DNA of 28,180 nt from a virus: the IMG/VR virus record IMGVR_UViG_3300021379_001151, positions 1 to 28,180 of that record. One strand, 5' to 3'. The notes beneath the pieces are model-generated. The model saw only the letters and a program-made list of their open reading frames with translations. It made no database searches and was not told the DNA's origin. Each line of letters opens with the position of its first letter. The first letter of the stretch is position 1. The position numbers and the translations under genes were made by a program. Positions 24,863-28,180 of the stretch are shown here, piece by piece.

Positions 24863-25259
24863 ATTTGATCACTCCGTATTTCTTTTTGGTCAATATAGTC
24901 AGTTCTCGACAACGGCTTTTAAACCATCGACCATGATCACCATCAGTCTTTCGAACAATATATTGTTCTGCGTGAATCATTTCATGCAATAAAATATTCA
25001 AAGTGAATTTTTTAGACATATAAGGATTGATGGTGATGCCATCGAAACGATTGGCATAGCCAAATGCACGGCCACAAAGACCACCGTTTTTGTTTCCCCT
25101 AAAGTAAATTCCTACATTTAGAGGAAGCTTCATGTCGAAATACTTGAGATTGAACTTGATGTACTGAGCCATCAACCAATCATCATCAAGTTTCTCTTTA
25201 ACGCAAAGAGAGTCTGGGCCGTGGGGGCGTTTTGCTGGAGCAAGTGGGACGTAAACCAT
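24861..25259 (-). CDS. SprT-like zinc metallopeptidase (132 aa)
   Basis: Small SprT/Wss1-type zinc peptidase domain. The zinc motif is HEMIH (His92, Glu93, His96), with a third probable ligand at His109 in GDHGRWF, the spacing usual for the family. Upstream strands (LPLNVGIYFRG, then GRAFGYANRFDGITINPYM) match the beta-hairpin preceding the active-site helix. In cells SprT/Spartan proteins cut DNA-crosslinked proteins; phage versions are of unknown target, so repair or host takeover is inference. It is encoded against its neighbours. It has an AGGGA ribosome site six bases before ATG and a consensus-like host promoter upstream, unlike nearly every other gene here. Confidence 0.88.
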   Translation of the reverse strand: MVYVPLAPAKRPHGPDSLCVKEKLDDDWLMAQYIKFNLKYFDMKLPLNVGIYFRGNKNGGLCGRAFGYANRFDGITINPYMSKKFTLNILLHEMIHAEQYIVRKTDGDHGRWFKSRCRELTILTKKKYGVIK

Positions 25260-25283
25260 GGGGGTTCCCTGTTGGACCCTTTC

Positions 25284-25312
25284 ATATTAACCGATCCGAG
25301 CGGCATTGTCAA
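25284..25312 (-). promoter_or_regulatory. Sigma70-type promoter for the SprT-like gene
   Basis: On the minus strand, TTGACA (25312-25307) and TAATAT (25289-25284) are separated by exactly 17 bases. The expected transcript start would be about 18 bases before the ATG at 25259. This is the best host-type promoter I found in the window. Confidence 0.7.
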
Positions 25313-25316
25313 CCTA

Positions 25317-25346
25317 TTGATTGGTAAACTATTGCAGTTTACCTTT
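25317..25346 (+). promoter_or_regulatory. GGNAAACTA motif copy D within a perfect hairpin, before hli
   Basis: GGTAAACT (25323-25330) and AGTTTACC (25336-25343) form a perfect 8-bp inverted repeat with loop ATTGC, then TTT. The left arm is the recurring GGNAAACTA motif, and 21 bases here match copy B at 15902-15922 with one mismatch. It lies 22 bases before the hli ATG. It may be operator, promoter element or a weak terminator. Confidence 0.5.
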
Positions 25347-25353
25347 CTTCACA

Positions 25354-25494
25354 ATGGAAAAAGCAGATCACGAGTACATCGAAACTCATTCAGAACTTGC
25401 CGAAAAGTTAAATGGGCGTTTCGCGATGTTGGGTATTGTTGCTGCTCTGGGAGCCTATTTTATGACAGGGGAAATTATTCCAGGCATTTTCTGA
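25354..25494 (+). CDS. hli: High-light-inducible (Hli) chlorophyll-binding protein (46 aa)
   Basis: One-helix thylakoid stress protein carried by cyanophages. The signature is E17-KLN-G21-R22-FAMLG, the ExxNGRxAMxG chlorophyll-binding motif, starting the single membrane helix (~22-38) that ends in YFMTGEIIPGIF. In cyanobacteria Hli proteins bind pigment and protect photosystems under stress; phage copies are thought to keep host photosynthesis running during infection. The start is ATG 25354, seven bases beyond the hairpin's T-rich side, with no Shine-Dalgarno sequence. Its TGA overlaps the next ATG (ATGA), coupling it to a second one-helix membrane peptide. Confidence 0.95.
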   Translation: MEKADHEYIETHSELAEKLNGRFAMLGIVAALGAYFMTGEIIPGIF

Positions 25495-25607
25495 TGGGCT
25501 ACTGGCAAATGGTTGGCATCGTAGGTGGCATTACAGGCATCCTAATGGCATCTATGGTGCTAGCCGTTCGCTGGTTGGTTAAAAACGATGGGAAACTCTC
25601 CGGTTGA
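25494..25607 (+). CDS. One-helix membrane peptide (37 aa)
   Basis: MGYWQMVGIVGGITGILMAS begins a hydrophobic helix (about residues 6-28) followed by a short basic tail (WLVKNDGKLSG). The ATG overlaps the hli stop codon (ATGA), so it is translated with hli. No family is recognised. It lacks the NGR motif, so it is not a second Hli. It could be a partner of Hli in the thylakoid or a small holin-like membrane protein; neither is shown. Confidence 0.65.
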   Translation: MGYWQMVGIVGGITGILMASMVLAVRWLVKNDGKLSG

Positions 25608-25743
25608 TAAAAGTCAAGATTTTATTAAATCCGGCAAGAAGTTGATTACTGAATACGGAAGCCTAAGTGGTGAGATAGCCACAGGAGGGCTAAATGGCAA
25701 GCACAAGCCTAAGCACAAGGGGTCTAAACATCCCAGCGTATGA
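25588..25743 (+). CDS. Small basic protein overlapping both neighbours (51 aa)
   Basis: An ATG-to-TGA frame beginning MGNSPVDKSQDFIKSGKKLI and ending HKPKHKGSKHPSV. It overlaps the upstream membrane peptide gene by 20 bases and the downstream 62-residue gene by 50 bases, and covers the 86 bases that otherwise lie empty between them. Composition is soluble and protein-like (an amphipathic start, then a Gly/His/Lys-rich tail). No Shine-Dalgarno sequence. No function is recognised. Confidence 0.55.
   Translation: MGNSPVDKSQDFIKSGKKLITEYGSLSGEIATGGLNGKHKPKHKGSKHPSV
25683..25688 (+). promoter_or_regulatory. Shine-Dalgarno AGGAGG
   Basis: A full AGGAGG five bases before the ATG at 25694 fixes the start of the 62-residue gene. 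It is the strongest ribosome site in the window and lies inside the overlapping 51-residue frame. Confidence 0.85.
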
Positions 25744-25882
25744 CTATGTGTTTAACACATACACTGCAGGCAATTTAACTCAGACGGTGTATCGGATCGG
25801 CGGTGCTGCCGGTGACATTGTTGCCACGTTGACTTACACCTACGACGGCAACAACAACGTTGAATCCATCACTAAGACCTGA
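25694..25882 (+). CDS. Small phage structural-type protein (62 aa)
   Basis: Beta-hairpin protein resembling a short phage family found beside tail fibre genes: a RGLNIPAYDYVFNTYTAGNL start, then QTVYRIGG, then VATLTYTYDGNNNVESITKT. Its role is not known; virion appendage or fibre-associated is likely from relatives and from the fibre-like gene that follows after two bases. The start is set by the AGGAGG at 25683-25688. Codon use is more GC-rich than in the big adhesins. Confidence 0.8.
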   Translation: MASTSLSTRGLNIPAYDYVFNTYTAGNLTQTVYRIGGAAGDIVATLTYTYDGNNNVESITKT

Positions 25883-25884
25883 TT

Positions 25885-26220
25885 ATGCCTTATCAATTTG
25901 ACCCATTAACAGGATCTGTTTCACTGTCTGGAGGGGGTGGCCTGACAGATGTCAATGGACCTATGTCTGGCTCTGTTATTCCGGACACAAACTCCAGTTA
26001 CGACTTAGGTTCTGCCGAGAACAAGATTCGCCACCTTTACCTGTCTGATAATTCCATCTACACCACTGGTGGAGTTCTTAGTATTGGCGATGCTGATGAC
26101 GCTGATCCTCCGTCAACCAAGCAGCGTCCAATTAAAGGTACTGACTTCAAAACTCTTGTTCAGCAATCTGCCGACTTTGCTGATTTTAAGGCTCGTATCG
26201 ACGCCGCAACTGAGTTCTAG
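25885..26220 (+). CDS. Short tail-fibre-like protein (111 aa)
   Basis: Contains the motif SVIPDTNSSYDLGSAENKIR followed by HLYLSDNSIY and a TTGGVLSIG strand. This is the YDLGS...RxLYLS...SIY repeat seen in phage fibre and baseplate-appendage proteins, including those of T4-like cyanophages. The N-terminus is Gly-rich (LSGGGGLTDVNG) and the end is helical (FKTLVQQSADFADFKARID). Much shorter than ordinary fibres, it may be a chaperone-like or adaptor piece or a single-domain fibre subunit. It starts two bases after the previous stop, so it is co-transcribed. Confidence 0.78.
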   Translation: MPYQFDPLTGSVSLSGGGGLTDVNGPMSGSVIPDTNSSYDLGSAENKIRHLYLSDNSIYTTGGVLSIGDADDADPPSTKQRPIKGTDFKTLVQQSADFADFKARIDAATEF

Positions 26221-26237
26221 TTTGGTAGCCTAAATTG

Positions 26238-26278
26238 GGCAAACTGTCAGTGACATTGCAGTTTTCCTGAAGTTTTCC
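26238..26278. promoter_or_regulatory. Cluster of GGNAAACT half-sites, copy E
   Basis: GGCAAACTG (26238-26246, plus) faces CAGTTTTCC (26259-26267) and AAGTTTTCC (26270-26278), which are GGAAAACTG and GGAAAACTT on the minus strand. The first two form a 9-base inverted repeat with one mismatch. It lies in the 75-base gap before the GC-rich 115-residue gene, whose ATG is 49 bases after the first site. It suggests a dimeric binding site or a promoter. Confidence 0.4.
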
Positions 26279-26295
26279 TTATTCTCTTTATAACA

Positions 26296-26643
26296 ATGGC
26301 AGCTCGTTCTTCTGGTATTTTTCCAATTGAGGGTTTTCATCCCGATAAGCTGATGGAGGTCCCCGTGACTACTCCTGCAGCTTGTCCTACCACCCTCGAA
26401 AACATCACCACCATCCGCGTGGTTCTCGTTAACGCCGCTATCACTGGCGATGCCAACGTGACCGTCACCATCGGTGGTCAAGACGTGGTCTTCGAAGCTG
26501 GCGACCTGGATCTGAATGGCGTGGGCATCTCCCACGTTCGTGGTTCCCTGTGTGACGCTAACAACAACATGGTGTATGTCACTAACGCTGGCGGTGGTTC
26601 TGTGTCCGTCGACAGGGTCTATCTGGACGCAGTCGACTTCTGA
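26296..26643 (+). CDS. Probable highly expressed virion protein, decoration-like (115 aa)
   Basis: Compact beta-rich protein: MAARSSGIFPIEGFHPDKLM, then VRVVLVNAAITGDANVTVTI-like strands and a C-terminal VSVDRVYLDAVDF. No named family is recognised. Codon use is strongly C-ending and GC-rich, like the major capsid gene and unlike the adjacent genes, so it is probably made in large amounts. A capsid decoration (cement) protein or another abundant virion part is the likeliest reading, by inference. A pyrimidine-rich leader precedes the ATG without Shine-Dalgarno, and a strong terminator follows. Confidence 0.8.
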   Translation: MAARSSGIFPIEGFHPDKLMEVPVTTPAACPTTLENITTIRVVLVNAAITGDANVTVTIGGQDVVFEAGDLDLNGVGISHVRGSLCDANNNMVYVTNAGGGSVSVDRVYLDAVDF

Positions 26644-26665
26644 TTTCCGTTTTTTGTGGAATAAT

Positions 26666-26694
26666 AAGGGGGTACTTTTACCCCCCTTTTTTTT
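26666..26694 (+). terminator. Intrinsic terminator after the decoration-like gene
   Basis: AAGGGGGTA pairs with TACCCCC(C)TT around the loop CTTT, followed by a run of eight T ending at 26694. The next ATG is at 26699, four bases later. Confidence 0.85.
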
Positions 26695-26698
26695 AGCC

Positions 26699-27070
26699 AT
26701 GTACTTAGACAAGCGTCCAACAATCTTTACAAAAGACGGACAAATCAAAGAAGTTTTCCACACAGTCAAGGCAGATGAGCTAAAGAAGTTGGGCTGGGTT
26801 GTTGAAGGGGAAGACGAGACCGAAGTAACTAATGATCTGCCGGGTGAGCCTGACTCTGCCCCTGAAGCCGAAGCCAATCCAGAAGAGCTTGAGGCTATTC
26901 AAAAAATTGAAGCCGAAGAAGATCTTAAAATGATGCTTGAAACGATGACGAAGGACAAATTGATCGCCTTTGCCGAAGAGAAAGGGGTTCGAGTTGATCC
27001 TCATGCCAAGAAAGCAAATATTATTGATAAAATTATCCAAGATATTGACGATGTTGAGGTAGGCCGATGA
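26699..27070 (+). CDS. HeH/SAP-like domain protein (123 aa)
   Basis: The N-terminal 35 residues form a small basic fold (MYLDKRPTIFTKDGQIKEVF, then ADELKKLGWV). An acidic linker (~36-75) follows, then a C-terminal helix-extended loop-helix motif (TKDKLIAFAEEKGVRVDPHA, then KKANIIDKII, ~82-115). HeH/SAP/LEM-like domains bind nucleic acid or act as docking modules and are common in phage head-gene clusters; the role here is unknown. The start at 26699 is preferred to an upstream in-frame ATG at 26516, which would overlap the 115-residue gene and translate the terminator. Its TGA overlaps the next ATG (ATGA). Confidence 0.82.
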   Translation: MYLDKRPTIFTKDGQIKEVFHTVKADELKKLGWVVEGEDETEVTNDLPGEPDSAPEAEANPEELEAIQKIEAEEDLKMMLETMTKDKLIAFAEEKGVRVDPHAKKANIIDKIIQDIDDVEVGR

Positions 27071-27255
27071 TTGAATTTGAATATGTAAAAGGGCCAAGAA
27101 TCTTAGAAGATGGAAGGAATTTGGATGAAGATGTTAAGTCATCTTTTCCTACTAACGTCCAGAATCGTCAGATCACTGATCCTGTCAGTGATGGATCTCT
27201 TGGAGAAGGTGGCTATGCTCCAGGACAGAAAAATAAGGATGGCACAGATTTATAA
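27067..27255 (+). CDS. Unknown small protein (62 aa)
   Basis: Short soluble protein beginning MIEFEYVKGPRILEDGRNLD and ending GGYAPGQKNKDGTDL. No family is recognised. The start overlaps the previous stop by four bases, so it is coupled to the HeH-domain gene, and the pair ends at a terminator. Composition suggests a small beta unit followed by a disordered Gly/Asp tail. Confidence 0.75.
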   Translation: MIEFEYVKGPRILEDGRNLDEDVKSSFPTNVQNRQITDPVSDGSLGEGGYAPGQKNKDGTDL

Positions 27256-27278
27256 GGCATACTAGTTAGTATGCTTTT
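27256..27278 (+). terminator. Intrinsic terminator, short
   Basis: GCATACT pairs with AGTATGC around AGTT, followed by four T ending at 27278. It begins directly after the stop of the 62-residue gene. The next ATG follows six bases after the T-run. Confidence 0.7.
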
Positions 27279-27284
27279 AATCCC

Positions 27285-27389
27285 ATGCCAATGCCCAAGG
27301 CTCTTGCCGCCAACATGAAAAAAATGAAAGAGAAAGCTATGAAAGGTAAAAAAGGAGGTTACAAGAAGTCTCCTAAAGGCAAAAAATGA
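27285..27389 (+). CDS. Lysine-rich peptide (34 aa)
   Basis: An ATG-to-TGA frame of 34 codons, MPMPKALAANMKKMKEKAMK and then a GKKGGYKKSPKGKK tail. Thirteen of 34 residues are lysine and there are six methionines. It exactly fills the space between two terminators, which supports a real gene despite its size. It may bind DNA or RNA, or be a virion-packaged basic peptide; this is inference from charge only. ATG 27291 is an alternative start two codons in. Confidence 0.55.
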   Translation: MPMPKALAANMKKMKEKAMKGKKGGYKKSPKGKK

Positions 27390-27398
27390 ATAAATGAG

Positions 27399-27426
27399 GA
27401 AGCCTATAATAGGCTTCTTTTTTTTT
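27399..27426 (+). terminator. Intrinsic terminator before the XhlA-like gene
   Basis: GAAGCCTA pairs with TAGGCTTC around TAA, followed by nine T ending at 27426. The GTG start of the next gene is six bases downstream. Confidence 0.8.
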
Positions 27427-27432
27427 GCAATT

Positions 27433-27702
27433 GTGGATCCTGAACACATCAGCCAAGCCGATGTTTACCACAGACTAGGAAGTCTAGAAGGTAAGTTAGA
27501 TGCTGCTATCTCACAAATGGCAAGCCTAAGAAGTGACATAAATATTGCTTTTCAACGAATACGAAAGATCGAAACGCAAGTCAACAGGTTTGTAGGTATT
27601 GGCCTGGTTCTGACAATAATTATTCCTGCAGGGATCACTTATTTAGCCAGCACAAATCAGCATGTCGTAGAAAGAGTAGTGATAGAAAGGCTCGAAGAAT
27701 AA
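27433..27702 (+). CDS. Coiled-coil plus one-helix membrane protein, XhlA-like (89 aa)
   Basis: MDPEHISQADVYHRLGSLEG leads into an amphipathic helix or coiled coil (~12-52), then a single membrane helix (54-72: VGIGLVLTIIIPAGITYL) and a short charged tail. This layout matches XhlA/holin-accessory type phage proteins that anchor lysis factors at the membrane. It lies next to a C39-like peptidase, but a lysis role is inference. GTG at 27433 is preferred; the in-frame ATG at 27394 lies in the terminator stem and would translate its T-tract to Phe-Phe-Phe. Confidence 0.75.
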   Translation: MDPEHISQADVYHRLGSLEGKLDAAISQMASLRSDINIAFQRIRKIETQVNRFVGIGLVLTIIIPAGITYLASTNQHVVERVVIERLEE

Positions 27703-27749
27703 TATTTAACGAAGGCTCGGTAATATATATGAGTCCACGATGAAACAAA

Positions 27750-28180
27750 GTGTCTCCAGCAAGGTACTTACCTTTAGCTAGCGCTGCTTCTTTGTTATCT
27801 GACAAAGATGAGCGTCACTTGGCGATGGCCTGGCTTGAGACGCAAATTTCTAATCAGACTTATCAAGAATTTCTTGAGCGTTTTTGGATCAATGATAAAA
27901 AATCATTGTACATCGACGTGCCTTATTTTAGCCAGCTAGATAGTACGACTGGACACGCCGAGAGGATGTGTCAAGCAAGTTCTATTGCTATGGCTGTGGC
28001 CTATCTGCGGGAAGATGTTATCGTCGATGATGATGACTATCTGAATCATGTTTTAGACTTTGGCGATGTCGTGGCAGCCAACTCTCACGCGAGTGCTCTT
28101 AACAAGATTGGAATCAAGAATGAATTCAAGCAAGATGGTAAAGAGCAAGATATCTGTAATTTACTAAATGAAGGTGTTCC
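27750..28180 (+). CDS. C39-like cysteine peptidase, 3'-partial
   Basis: The frame runs off the right edge after 143 residues. Residues 1-50 are a helical N-terminal part (ARYLPLASAASLLSDKDERH, then LAMAWLETQ). From residue 53 comes the papain-like C39 core: YIDVPYFSQLDST, with Gln62 fitting the oxyanion-hole position, then ERMCQASSIAMAVAYL, with Cys74 as the probable nucleophile. The catalytic His and Asp would lie beyond the window. C39-like domains of this form recur in cyanophages, where they may cut peptide links in the cell wall or process proteins. GTG 27750 is chosen because an in-frame TGA lies two codons before it. No Shine-Dalgarno sequence. Confidence 0.85.
   Translation, partial: MSPARYLPLASAASLLSDKDERHLAMAWLETQISNQTYQEFLERFWINDKKSLYIDVPYFSQLDSTTGHAERMCQASSIAMAVAYLREDVIVDDDDYLNHVLDFGDVVAANSHASALNKIGIKNEFKQDGKEQDICNLLNEGV

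Noticed and set aside
25221-25607. Plus-strand open frame of 128 codons across hli
   Set aside because: It reads through the SprT promoter region and hli in another frame. Only its last 37 codons (from 25494) look like a real protein.
26516-26698. Upstream in-frame ATG for the HeH-domain gene
   Set aside because: It overlaps the 115-aa gene and passes through its terminator. ATG 26699 is preferred.
26230-26877. Minus-strand open frame of 215 codons opposite the decoration-like and HeH genes
   Set aside because: It runs through a terminator hairpin and its T-tract and mirrors two well-supported plus-strand genes with GC-biased codons.
27394-27432. Upstream in-frame ATG for the XhlA-like gene
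   Set aside because: It lies beside and in the terminator stem and would encode a Phe run from the T-tract. GTG 27433 fits the protein start better.
27740-27780. ATG at 27740 as the start of the last gene
   Set aside because: It is in a different frame from the C39 domain and meets a TAG after 13 codons.
1-28180. Diversity-generating retroelement acting on the large adhesins
   Set aside because: Giant LamG-type fibres made this worth checking, but no reverse transcriptase gene or template/variable repeat pair was seen in the window.
1-28180. tRNA genes, CRISPR arrays, insertion sequences, attachment sites
   Set aside because: No cloverleaf-like sequences, regular spaced repeats, transposase motifs or terminal inverted repeats were seen by eye in the gaps, which are all under 200 bases.

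Overview
The window looks like the late (virion structure) region of a tailed bacteriophage of marine cyanobacteria (Synechococcus/Prochlorococcus type). The clearest host marker is a 46-residue high-light-inducible (Hli) protein at 25354-25494 with the chlorophyll-binding signature ExxNGRxAMxG. This is a photosynthesis gene that cyanophages carry. A scaffold gene, a major capsid gene, several very large adhesin-like genes and a C39-like peptidase fit the same picture. The DNA is AT-rich. No portal, terminase, tape measure, polymerase, tRNA or integrase gene is visible, so tail morphology cannot be decided.

Layout, left to right. (1) 1-21569: a plus-strand block of virion appendage genes. It holds the 3' part of a structural gene open from the window edge, a giant 3718-residue protein with several LamG/concanavalin-like segments, a 1229-residue protein with a related N-terminus, two small structural proteins (160 and 218 residues) and a 1491-residue protein. 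(2) 21598-24054: the head module, made of a 53-residue orphan, a coiled-coil scaffold protein, a two-gene minus-strand cassette of very basic small proteins, and a major capsid protein. (3) 24111-25259: two small unknown genes separated by strong terminators, then a minus-strand SprT-like zinc peptidase with its own sigma70-like promoter. (4) 25354-27702: a run of small genes: hli, a one-helix membrane peptide, fibre-like and decoration-like proteins, a HeH-domain protein, a lysine-rich peptide and a coiled-coil/one-helix protein resembling XhlA. (5) 27750 to the window end: the start of a C39-like cysteine peptidase.

Two recurring non-coding designs stand out. First, the motif GGNAAACTA lies in at least five intergenic gaps (a sixth has GGCAAACTG), 22-49 bases before a start codon and always in the direction of the following gene. 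One instance lies on the minus strand before the minus-strand cassette. It is a candidate phage late promoter or regulator site. Second, from the scaffold gene rightwards, most genes begin 0-7 bases after the T-tract of an intrinsic-terminator-like hairpin and have no Shine-Dalgarno sequence. That leaves no room for a promoter between terminator and start codon. The two genes that do have good Shine-Dalgarno sequences (SprT-like peptidase and the 62-residue protein) are exceptions, and the SprT-like gene also has a consensus-like host promoter. Together this suggests a regulated read-through or hairpin-processed late transcript, with host-type expression reserved for the SprT-like gene; this is inference.
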